From an uncultured Ileibacterium sp. (lineage in GTDB: Bacteria; Bacillota; Clostridia; Peptostreptococcales; Anaerovoracaceae), in assembly GCA_902488835.1 (NCBI GenBank), contig CABTXQ010000018.1, positions 1 through 23,867 of the forward strand: a DNA stretch of 23,867 bases, given 5' to 3'. The translations under genes and the position numbers were made by a program. Below the pieces are notes generated by a model. That model was not told where the DNA came from. It searched no databases and worked only from the letters and a program-made list of their open reading frames with translations. Of the stretch, positions 14,147-21,765 are shown piece after piece; positions within the stretch are counted from its first letter, which is position 1; each line of letters begins with the position of its first letter.

Positions 14147-16624
14147 ATGGAAAAATACAATGTAAGGGGAATGAGTTGTGAAGTCTGTCGCGCAAAGGTA
14201 GAAAAATCTGTATCTGAAGTTCCCGGCGTTTTGGACTGCTCTGTCAATCTTCTTACAAATTCAATGAAAGTAAAAGGCAGTGCAACGAGTAAAGAAATAA
14301 TTGAAGCAGTGAGGCATGCAGGATATGATGCATCATTACCAGGGGATGACGATAATAGGGAAGATCTTGGGGAAAATGAAACAATTCATTTGAAGAAGAG
14401 GCTTGTTTTTTCTCTAATATTTCTCATTATTCTTATGTATTTCTCTATGGGTCATAATATGTTGAACTTACCTATCCCGAAGTTTTTCGAAGGCAATTAC
14501 ATAGGACTAGGCATAATTCAGATGATTTTGTCGGCCATAGTTATGTTGATTAATAAAGATTTTTTTACAAGCGGATTTAAGGGACTTTTACATGCTGCAC
14601 CTAACATGGATACCCTTGTTGCAATCGGATCAATGACGTCATTTGTATGGAGCACAATTCTACTCTTTGAAATGACAGGAAAGCCAGATGCACTAAATAG
14701 CTCGGGGGGATTCTATTATGAGTCTGCTGCAATGATAGTAACGCTCATAACGGTCGGAAAACTACTCGAATCAATTTCTAAAGGAAGAACTACAGATGCC
14801 CTAAAGGGACTCATGAGCCTAATACCAGATAAAGCGAGAGTAGAAAGAGAAGGTAAAGAGATTGAAATACCTGCCGAAGAAGTGAGAATCGGAGATATCT
14901 TTATACTTAAACCGGGCGACAAAGTACCCGTTGATGGAATCGTTACCTACGGAGTCACTTCTGTTGACGAATCCGCATTGACGGGAGAAAGCATACCTAA
15001 TGACAAGAGAGAAGGCGATAGAATCTCTGCCGGAACAACGAATATATCAGGATTTGTAAAAGCAAGAGCTGACAAAGTAGGTGTTGACACTACACTCTCT
15101 CAAATAATTCAGATGGTAAGCGATGCATCTGAAAGCAAGGCGAAGTCTGCAAAGATAGCTGATAAAGTATCAGGAGTATTTGTTCCTTCTGTTATGATTA
15201 TTTCCATTATTGTAACAGTTTTATGGTTGGCTCTTGGGCAAACAGTATCATACGCACTCGCAAGAGGAATTACAATACTCGTAATAAGTTGCCCTTGTGC
15301 ACTCGGCCTTGCAACACCGGTAGCAATAATGGTTGGAAGCGGGGTTGGCGCAAGAAATGGCATACTTTTCAAGACCGCTGAAGTGCTTGAAGAGACTGGT
15401 AAAATCAAAAGGATTGCTATTGATAAGACGGGAACGATAACAATAGGTATACCTTCTGTTAGAGATGTGATACCTCTAAGTGGGACCTGTGAGGAAGAGC
15501 TTCTCAGATATGCATTTTCAATAGAAGAGAGAAGTGAACATCCTCTTGCAAAGTCAATTGTAGATTACTGTAATACGAGCGGTATAGAGCGATTGAAGAC
15601 AAAGGACTTCAAGGCATTGCCCGGGAATGGGGTTATTGCGGACATTGAAGATCCAATGAATGGAAGCAAAAAAGATAGAATTATAGCGGGTAACCGCAGG
15701 CTTATAGAAGGTGAGATGAGTCTCTCACAAGAAATTATGAATATCTCTGATAGACTTGCAGAGGAAGGGAAAACCCCCGTTTTCTTTTCGAAAAATAATG
15801 ATATTATAGGAATTATCTCTCTTGCTGATAAAGTTAAGGATGATAGCCAAGCTGCGATTATGGAATTGAATGAACTAGGGATTGAAACTTACATGCTCAC
15901 AGGAGATAATCAAAAGACTGCGAAAGCCATAGGAAATATTGTCGGAATAAAGAATGTAATTTCTGAAGTTCTACCGGGAGAGAAAGAGAATGTTATAAGG
16001 AAGCTTTCAGATGGTGGAAAAGTCGCAATGGTAGGAGATGGGATAAATGATGCTCCTGCACTTACGAGTGCAGATGTTGGAATAGCAATAGGTGCCGGTT
16101 CAGATATCGCTATTGATTCTGCGGATATAGTACTTGTCAATAACAGTTTGCTTGACGTTGCAGCAGCTGTAAGACTTTCAAGAGCGACGCTTAGAAATAT
16201 TAAGGAGAATTTGTTCTGGGCTTTTTTCTATAATATTCTGATGATACCTCTTGCAGCAGGTCTATATGCAAATCTTCTCGGATGGACGATGAACCCTATG
16301 TGGGGAGCTGCTGCTATGAGTTTATCAAGCTTTTGTGTATGCATGAACGCCTTGAGACTAAATTATTGCAAAATTTATAAAGACGATAAAGAACATATTA
16401 TTATGGAGGAAAAAATGACAAAGACAGTTAATATTGAAGGAATGATGTGCGAGCACTGTGAAGCTACGGTTAAGAAAGCACTTCTTGGGATTGATGGCGT
16501 GGTAAATGCCGAAGTCAGCCACAAAAATGGCACTGCAAAGATTGAATTATCAAAAGATGTTGATAACAAGATAATAAAGGACACAGTAGAGGAAAAGGAT
16601 TATAAGTTCATCAGCGTAGAATAG
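14147..16624 (+). CDS. copA: Cu(+)-exporting P1B-type ATPase with N- and C-terminal HMA domains
   Basis: The 825-residue pump moves Cu(+) (or Ag(+)) out of the cytoplasm using ATP. An N-terminal heavy-metal-associated domain carries Cys11-x2-Cys14 (GMSCEVC). The membrane core contains the CPC metal site (382-384), TGES (279-282) in the actuator, DKTGT with phosphorylated Asp426, SEHPLAKS in the nucleotide domain, and GDGINDAPAL (630-639). Cu(+)-specific features in the last helices are the YN pair (FYNILMIPLA) and MSLSS. A second HMA domain with Cys768-x2-Cys771 (GMMCEHC) is fused at residues 757-825. AAAGGAG precedes ATG 14147. No copper regulator gene is adjacent. An internal ribosome site just before residue 757 suggests a copA-copZ pair that became one frame. 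Confidence 0.96.
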   Translation: MEKYNVRGMSCEVCRAKVEKSVSEVPGVLDCSVNLLTNSMKVKGSATSKEIIEAVRHAGYDASLPGDDDNREDLGENETIHLKKRLVFSLIFLIILMYFSMGHNMLNLPIPKFFEGNYIGLGIIQMILSAIVMLINKDFFTSGFKGLLHAAPNMDTLVAIGSMTSFVWSTILLFEMTGKPDALNSSGGFYYESAAMIVTLITVGKLLESISKGRTTDALKGLMSLIPDKARVEREGKEIEIPAEEVRIGDIFILKPGDKVPVDGIVTYGVTSVDESALTGESIPNDKREGDRISAGTTNISGFVKARADKVGVDTTLSQIIQMVSDASESKAKSAKIADKVSGVFVPSVMIISIIVTVLWLALGQTVSYALARGITILVISCPCALGLATPVAIMVGSGVGARNGILFKTAEVLEETGKIKRIAIDKTGTITIGIPSVRDVIPLSGTCEEELLRYAFSIEERSEHPLAKSIVDYCNTSGIERLKTKDFKALPGNGVIADIEDPMNGSKKDRIIAGNRRLIEGEMSLSQEIMNISDRLAEEGKTPVFFSKNNDIIGIISLADKVKDDSQAAIMELNELGIETYMLTGDNQKTAKAIGNIVGIKNVISEVLPGEKENVIRKLSDGGKVAMVGDGINDAPALTSADVGIAIGAGSDIAIDSADIVLVNNSLLDVAAAVRLSRATLRNIKENLFWAFFYNILMIPLAAGLYANLLGWTMNPMWGAAAMSLSSFCVCMNALRLNYCKIYKDDKEHIIMEEKMTKTVNIEGMMCEHCEATVKKALLGIDGVVNAEVSHKNGTAKIELSKDVDNKIIKDTVEEKDYKFISVE
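16405..16624 (+). other. Internal ribosome site and in-frame start for a free CopZ-like chaperone
   Basis: GGAGGA (16405-16410) lies four bases before an in-frame ATG at 16415 inside copA. Translation from there would give a 69-residue HMA protein (MTKTVNIEG, then the metal motif GMMCEHC), the size and layout of CopZ. The site is as good as those of ordinary genes in this window. Whether it is used is inferred. Confidence 0.5.
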
Positions 16625-16632
16625 TTTGTAAT

Positions 16633-16661
16633 TTGCAAAAGATATATTGATGATTTATAAT
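16633..16661 (+). promoter_or_regulatory. Promoter of the trkA-trkH-trkH operon
   Basis: TTGCAA (16633-16638) and a perfect TATAAT (16656-16661) are 17 bases apart, beginning 9 bases after the copA stop. The predicted start near 16668 gives a leader of about 39 bases, too short for a c-di-AMP riboswitch, ending in AGGAGA before ATG 16707. Confidence 0.75.
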
Positions 16662-16706
16662 TCATTAATATTCATTGGACTCTTTAATTTATCTAGGAGA
16701 ATATAA

Positions 16707-18074
16707 ATGAGGATAGCCATACTTGGTGCCGGCAAACTTGGAATAAGAATTGCGAAAGCACTTGTTGATGGAGACTATGATATTACTATAGTTGATACAA
16801 AAGAAGAAAAGCTCAATCAGCTTTCGCAGATGTATGATTTTCTTCCGGTTACAGGAGATGCAAAGAGCATCGATACCTTGCGTGAAATGGAAATCCAAAA
16901 CTATGATTTCCTTTTTAGTTGTACGACTTCAGACGAGGTAAACATTATATCTGCATCATTTGCAAAGATGCTTGGATGTAAGACTGTAGCGGCAAGGGTA
17001 AGAGACCCTGAACACATGAATCAGACTGAGCTTCTTAGAGAGCAGTTTAATTTAGACCTTGTCGTCAATCCGGATCTTTTGATTACATCAGAAATTTATA
17101 GATATCTTGTCGATAAATATTCAATAACTAACGGAATATATACCTTTAGAAATATTTCACTTGTCGAGGTGGAGGCAGATAATTATCCATTGCTCATTGG
17201 AAAGAATCTTGTAGATTTCAGAAAAGCTATGGAAGATCTTATAATGGTCGGAATTTCCAGAAATGGTAAGATGATTATCCCTCATGGAAATGATGAGATA
17301 ATGAATAATGATCTGCTGTATATCGTTGGAGAAACATCTCGCGTTAAATCACTCATAAGGAAAAAGCCTCTTGTGAGACGAAAGAACCGAGTTAAAAAGG
17401 TTATGATAATAGGAGGAGGAAAGACCGGATATTATCTCAGTAAAAGGCTTTCTGAATATGGAGCCTATGTCAAGATAGTAGAAATTGACAAAAAACGCTG
17501 TAACTATTTGACAGACAAACTGAACGGGGTAATTGTTATCAATGGAAACGGAGCGGAAATTTCGCTACTAGAAGAAGAGAACATTGATGAGATGGATGCC
17601 TTCGTTACTGCGACAGGCTACGATGAGGAGAATCTCTTGCTAGCCCTATCCGCAAAGACACGTGGAATAGAAGATGTAATATCGAAGGTGAGTCATGAGA
17701 GTTATAAGGGGTTGATAGAGAAGCTTGGAATTGATGTTGTACTCAACCCATTGGATATAACAGCGAGTGCAATTTTGAGACGCATAAGGGGAACAAAGAG
17801 AGTGCTTTCATCTGTCATCCTTCAAGGGCAGGCGGAACTTATGGAGGTCTATGCGCAAGAGGGAATGCGCATGATAAATGTTCCATTGAAAGACTTTGAT
17901 CTTCCGGATTACATAATTATTGCTACAATAATAAGGAACGGCAAGACTTTTATTCCTGACGGAAACACAAAAATTATACCTGGCGATAGGGTTATAATCG
18001 TATGTAGTCTTTCGGGCATAGGCTATGTAGAAAAACTTTTCAAGCCTAATGTTCTTCTTAATATTTTAAAATAA
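16707..18074 (+). CDS. trkA: Trk potassium uptake regulatory subunit TrkA
   Basis: The 455-residue cytoplasmic protein gates the TrkH channel in response to nucleotides. It is a tandem RCK protein: a first Rossmann domain with GAGKLG (residues 7-12) and Asp at the end of strand 2 (ITIVDTKEEK), a first RCK_C domain, then a second Rossmann domain with GGGKTG (about 235-240, IVEIDKKRC) and a second RCK_C domain ending in GDRVIIVCSLSGI. Two RCK units in one chain are typical of TrkA rather than the single-unit KtrA. AGGAGA lies just before the ATG. It heads an operon with two TrkH-type genes, the first starting 29 bases after its stop. Confidence 0.95.
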   Translation: MRIAILGAGKLGIRIAKALVDGDYDITIVDTKEEKLNQLSQMYDFLPVTGDAKSIDTLREMEIQNYDFLFSCTTSDEVNIISASFAKMLGCKTVAARVRDPEHMNQTELLREQFNLDLVVNPDLLITSEIYRYLVDKYSITNGIYTFRNISLVEVEADNYPLLIGKNLVDFRKAMEDLIMVGISRNGKMIIPHGNDEIMNNDLLYIVGETSRVKSLIRKKPLVRRKNRVKKVMIIGGGKTGYYLSKRLSEYGAYVKIVEIDKKRCNYLTDKLNGVIVINGNGAEISLLEEENIDEMDAFVTATGYDEENLLLALSAKTRGIEDVISKVSHESYKGLIEKLGIDVVLNPLDITASAILRRIRGTKRVLSSVILQGQAELMEVYAQEGMRMINVPLKDFDLPDYIIIATIIRNGKTFIPDGNTKIIPGDRVIIVCSLSGIGYVEKLFKPNVLLNILK

Positions 18075-18103
18075 AGATTAAAAGTTTAGAAAAGAGCATA
18101 AAT

Positions 18104-19567
18104 ATGATAAGAAGAGCACTTAACTTCTTCGGTATTTTCTTAATATTTGTCGGAGGCACTATGCTTTTTCCTCTGATATTTGCTTTGGCATATAAAGAAA
18201 CTTCATGTGTCAGAGCTTTTCTTATTACAATTTTTATTTCTGAAGCGATAGGGATTCCGATTAAGATAAGATCCAAATTAAAAGAAGACGACGAAAAGAT
18301 GCAACCAAGAGAAAGATTTCTCCTGGTTGCTTTCAGTTGGATTATTGTGTCAATCATAGCATCAATTCCGTTCATTTTAACATCTGCAATTCCAAATCCC
18401 ATAGATGCATTCTTTGAGATGTGTTCCGGATTTTCAACAACCGGGGCAAGCATTATACCCGACGTGGAAAAAATTCCGAAAAGTCTTATGATGTGGCGTT
18501 CTGCAACCCAGTGGCTTGGAGGAATGGGGGTAATAGTTCTTGTAATGGCTATAATTCCGGGATTTGGAGGAAAAGCGATGCATATCGCAAGTGCAGAGAC
18601 ACCTGGACCTACCGTGAGTAAGCTCGGAGCAAGGTTTTCAGATACTGCCAAACAGCTTTATTTTGCCTATATAATTTTAACGATACTTGAAATCCTGTTT
18701 TTGATATTCGGGGGGCTTAACTTCTATGATGCAACTCTTCACTCGCTTAGCACAATGGCGACCGGCGGATTCTCATGTTATGGAGATAGTATTGCTCATT
18801 TTAACAGTGCATATGTCTACTGGATAATAACCATATTCACCTTCTTTGCAGGAATGAACTTTAATCTGTTCTTTATAGGAATAAAAGAAGGAATGCGGAA
18901 CATGTTCAAGGATGAAGAGCTGAGATTCTATATTAAGTATGTAGGCTTTGCAATTGCAATGATTACAGCAACACTTTTGGCAAAGAACTTTTACTCCGGA
19001 TTCTTTAAGACGTTAACGGAGGGAGCTTTTCAGGTCGTTACAATAGTTTCAACTACTGGATTCAGCACAACGGATTTTGACCTATGGCCGTCTTTTTGCA
19101 AAATGATAATTGTGATATTGATGTTGACAGGTGCGTGCAGCTCATCAACAGCGGGTGGGATGAAGCTTGTTAGAGTATTGACTACCTTGAGAATGATCAA
19201 AAGAGAGGTCAAATTAAAAACCCACGATAGGGCAGTATATAATATTAAATATAACGGAACAAGAGTTTCGTCAGAGACGCTCACATTTATAATAATTTTC
19301 ATGGCGTTCTTTATATTTACACTTTTGGCGGGAACACTCATTATTTCCGTAGATGGTCATAGCTTTATAACGAATTTTACGGCGACACTTTCATGCCTTA
19401 GCAATGTTGGTCCGGGACTTTCTTCCGTTGGACCGACGCAAAATTTCAGTATTTATTCAAATTTCAGCACCTTGGTTCTTGCATTTACTATGATTGCAGG
19501 GCGTCTTGAACTTACAACATTCTTTATAATATTCTCAAGACATTTCTGGAATCCTGACAGAGCATAG
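18104..19567 (+). CDS. trkH: Trk potassium channel/transporter subunit TrkH (canonical)
   Basis: This 487-residue polytopic membrane protein is the K(+)-conducting subunit. Its four pore loops carry the conserved filter glycines: Gly114 in FSTTGAS, Gly221 in MATGGFS, Gly319 in STTGFS and Gly436 in LSNVGPG. The gating-loop region after the third pore (CSSSTAGGMKLVR) and the C-terminal AGRLELTTFFIIFS are intact. TrkH works as a dimer with a TrkA ring on its cytoplasmic face. The start is ATG 18104 with a weak upstream GAAAAGAG. Nothing separates it from trkA or from the second TrkH gene that follows after 28 bases. Confidence 0.95.
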   Translation: MIRRALNFFGIFLIFVGGTMLFPLIFALAYKETSCVRAFLITIFISEAIGIPIKIRSKLKEDDEKMQPRERFLLVAFSWIIVSIIASIPFILTSAIPNPIDAFFEMCSGFSTTGASIIPDVEKIPKSLMMWRSATQWLGGMGVIVLVMAIIPGFGGKAMHIASAETPGPTVSKLGARFSDTAKQLYFAYIILTILEILFLIFGGLNFYDATLHSLSTMATGGFSCYGDSIAHFNSAYVYWIITIFTFFAGMNFNLFFIGIKEGMRNMFKDEELRFYIKYVGFAIAMITATLLAKNFYSGFFKTLTEGAFQVVTIVSTTGFSTTDFDLWPSFCKMIIVILMLTGACSSSTAGGMKLVRVLTTLRMIKREVKLKTHDRAVYNIKYNGTRVSSETLTFIIIFMAFFIFTLLAGTLIISVDGHSFITNFTATLSCLSNVGPGLSSVGPTQNFSIYSNFSTLVLAFTMIAGRLELTTFFIIFSRHFWNPDRA

Positions 19568-19595
19568 ATATCAATGAGGTAGTGAGAGGTTTTAA

Positions 19596-21071
19596 TTGAA
19601 AAAAATGCATATTAGCAAAAATAACAACTTTATTGGAAATATTATTTTTACGTCAGTAATGATAATTGGGATTGCTATGATTCCGTCTCTTTTGATGGCA
19701 ATCAGATATCATGACTCCGAATGCATAATTTCGATGCTCATTATTTCTCTTTCGTGTATAGGTATAGGATTTACGGGAAGCAGGCTCCTGACGGGTGATA
19801 TAAAATATATAAGATTAGATATCTGTTATGTTGCAACTTCTCTGACATGGGTTCTTGCGATTTTAATAAGCATACTTCCATTTTACTTTTCTAATAATGG
19901 ATATAGCTTAGTAGATTCAATTTTTGAAGCCTGTTCAGGCTGGTCAACAACAGCAGCATCAGCAATAAAAATGAGCTCAATGCCTCCGTGCCTTCAGCTT
20001 TGGAAGTGTACTTGTAACTGGATGGGAGGAATAGGAATAATAGTCCTTTCTGTAACATTCCTGAAATCCTGGCAGTACACGGCACAGACCCTTGTCTTTA
20101 CAGAAGTGCCTGGACCGCTATTCATGAAATCAACGATGACATTTAGAGAATCTTATAGAAGAATTCTTACAATTTATTCTTTATTGACATTATTACAGTT
20201 CGTATTGCTTTATCTTTTTAAGATGCCGGCTTTTCATGCTTTAAAGACAGCCCTTAGTATTTCAAGTACTGCGGGGTTAAATCATTTTGATATAGCTACT
20301 GTAATTGCATTTTCACCGGCAATAAAAATAATAATAACAGTCTTCACCTTCCTTGCTTCTGTAAATTTTGCAATATTTGTTCTTGCACTTTCCGGTCAAT
20401 GGAAGAAATTGTTTAGAGCTACGGAGTTCCGCTATCTGACCGGATCAATCGTATTTATAACATTTATTATATGTATCGTACGTATGAATACAGAATCTAT
20501 AGAAAATACAGAAAAGCTTATTGCCGATTCATTTATGCAGGTAATATCCTTTGTAAGCACATCCGGATATATAATTTCAGATATGTCAAATTGGCATATC
20601 TTTGTAATAACTATGCTTGTAATGCTATCTATAATAGGACCATCCGCTTTTTCAACCGGAGGAGGTATTAAGATAGCGAGGTTCATATGCACATTGAAAT
20701 CGATAAAATACGGAATATATAAGCTTATACATCCGAGAAGTGTCAAGAATCAGACTTATAACGGATATCCGGTAAGTAATAATCTTATCCTGAAAGCACT
20801 TATTTATGTCTTCCTATTTTTCATAACTCTTGTGTTTGGAGCTTTATTACTTTCTCTCTCAGGAATAAACATTGAAGACTCTATCGATTTTTCTGTTGCA
20901 ATGCTTACAAATACAGGTACGGCAGCTAATCAGATGACTGAAGACTTCCTTTATTCAGATTACAATGGTTTTACAAAGCTGATAATGTCGATACTAATGA
21001 TTGCCGGAAGGCTTGAAATATATCCAGTTCTTATAATATTCTCACTGGGATTTTGGAAAACAGAAAAGTAA
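19596..21071 (+). CDS. Second TrkH-family subunit with altered selectivity filter
   Basis: The 491-residue protein has the TrkH/KtrB layout and membrane pattern, with GGGIKIARF in the gating region and AGRLEIYPVLIIFS at the C-terminus. Two filter glycines are alanine: Ala120 in WSTTAAS (codon 19953-19955) and Ala226 in SSTAGLN (codon 20271-20273). Gly324 (VSTSGY) and Gly441 (TNTGTA) remain. The fourth loop also lacks the usual NVGPG. The start is probably TTG 19596, because GAGAGGT sits 5 bases upstream, rather than the ATG at 19605. As it stays open and full length, it is not a pseudogene; it could be a heterodimer partner, a K(+)/Na(+) transporter, or a non-conducting regulator. Confidence 0.9.
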   Translation: MKKMHISKNNNFIGNIIFTSVMIIGIAMIPSLLMAIRYHDSECIISMLIISLSCIGIGFTGSRLLTGDIKYIRLDICYVATSLTWVLAILISILPFYFSNNGYSLVDSIFEACSGWSTTAASAIKMSSMPPCLQLWKCTCNWMGGIGIIVLSVTFLKSWQYTAQTLVFTEVPGPLFMKSTMTFRESYRRILTIYSLLTLLQFVLLYLFKMPAFHALKTALSISSTAGLNHFDIATVIAFSPAIKIIITVFTFLASVNFAIFVLALSGQWKKLFRATEFRYLTGSIVFITFIICIVRMNTESIENTEKLIADSFMQVISFVSTSGYIISDMSNWHIFVITMLVMLSIIGPSAFSTGGGIKIARFICTLKSIKYGIYKLIHPRSVKNQTYNGYPVSNNLILKALIYVFLFFITLVFGALLLSLSGINIEDSIDFSVAMLTNTGTAANQMTEDFLYSDYNGFTKLIMSILMIAGRLEIYPVLIIFSLGFWKTEK

Positions 21072-21111
21072 ATATATTTGCTTGCAAGAACAGAAATCAA
21101 ATTCTTAGCTC

Positions 21112-21144
21112 CGCCTCTGCTAATTTGTAGAGGCGAAATTTTTT
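21112..21144 (+). terminator. Terminator after the Trk operon
   Basis: CGCCTCTGC (21112-21120) pairs with GTAGAGGCG (21127-21135) with one G-T pair and a six-base loop, followed by AAA and six T residues. It separates the Trk and Feo operons. Confidence 0.85.
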
Positions 21145-21166
21145 CAAAAAATAAAACAAGAAGCGA

Positions 21167-21210
21167 TTGACGGCAGCAGTTAAAGATGTTAAACTCTATC
21201 AAGTTAAAGA
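21167..21210 (+). promoter_or_regulatory. Promoter of the feo operon with GTTAAA repeats
   Basis: TTGACG (21167-21172) and TAAACT (21190-21195) are 17 bases apart; the start would be near 21202. The nine-base word AGTTAAAGA occurs at 21178 and 21202, and a third GTTAAA lies at 21188 over the -10. No Fur-type 7-1-7 box was recognised. Confidence 0.55.
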
Positions 21211-21256
21211 CTACTAACCATTTTGCGTGCATAATTATTTTAGTAAGGAGGTTATA

Positions 21257-21466
21257 ATGCCAATCACCTTGGAAGAGGTCGGAGCTGTGGTAACTATTAA
21301 GAGAATATCTGGAAATGATGAAGCGAAATCCCATCTTGCGGATCTCGGCTTTGTTGTTGGAACAACAGTTACTATAATAAATAAGCTTGGAAACAGCGTA
21401 ATCCTGCAGGTTCACGAGAGCAGAGTAGCCCTAAGTGAAAGCATGGCACGCCGAATAATTATATAG
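21257..21466 (+). CDS. feoA: Ferrous iron transport accessory protein FeoA (first copy)
   Basis: This 69-residue SH3-like protein is thought to act on the cytoplasmic side of FeoB. It shows the FeoA pattern: LEEVGAVVTIKRISG, the conserved LADLGFVVGTTVTII turn, and a C-terminal strand ending in LSESMARRIII. The start is ATG 21257 because AAGGAGGT lies six bases upstream; the frame is open 10 codons further (ATG 21227) without a ribosome site. It is the first gene of the feo operon, and a second FeoA follows after 13 bases. Confidence 0.92.
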   Translation: MPITLEEVGAVVTIKRISGNDEAKSHLADLGFVVGTTVTIINKLGNSVILQVHESRVALSESMARRIII

Positions 21467-21479
21467 GAAGGAGTAAGGA

Positions 21480-21704
21480 ATGGTTCTCAAAGATGTGAAA
21501 ATTGGACAGACAGTAACCGTAAAGAAGATTACAGGTCAGGGACCGGTTAAGAGAAGAATAATGGACATGGGCCTCACAAAAGGCACTGAAGTCTATGTCA
21601 GAAAAGTTGCACCTCTTGGCGATCCTATAGAATTGACAATCAGAGGATATGAACTGTCTATAAGAAAAGCCGATGCTGAGATGATCGAAGTCGAGGCTGT
21701 CTAA
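21480..21704 (+). CDS. feoA: Ferrous iron transport accessory protein FeoA (second copy)
   Basis: This 74-residue SH3-like protein has the FeoA layout: LKDVKIGQTVTVKKITGQG, RRIMDMGLTKGTEVYVRKVAPLGDPIEL, and the common C-terminal motif RGYELSIRKADAEMIEV. It is closer to the consensus FeoA than the first copy, which lacks the DP-E/RGYELSLR segment, so the two are diverged paralogues and not a recent duplicate. AAGGAG lies seven bases before ATG 21480. FeoB starts 61 bases after its stop. Confidence 0.93.
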   Translation: MVLKDVKIGQTVTVKKITGQGPVKRRIMDMGLTKGTEVYVRKVAPLGDPIELTIRGYELSIRKADAEMIEVEAV

Positions 21705-21765
21705 GGACATAAAAATTTGAAGGTTGTTATTTACTACGATAAATATGGAAAGACAGGAGGTATAA

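Noticed and set aside
16370..16420. Frameshift or sequencing error joining copA and copZ
   Set aside because: The frame is continuous with no slippery site, and C-terminal HMA fusions are plausible. An ancestral lost stop codon is possible, but nothing shows an error.
16662..16706. c-di-AMP (ydaO) riboswitch before trkA
   Set aside because: The leader is about 39 bases, far too short for that aptamer, and no hairpin precedes the start.
21145..21256. Fur box upstream of feoA
   Set aside because: Only loose A/T-rich similarity (near 21230-21241) was seen, without the 7-1-7 symmetry.
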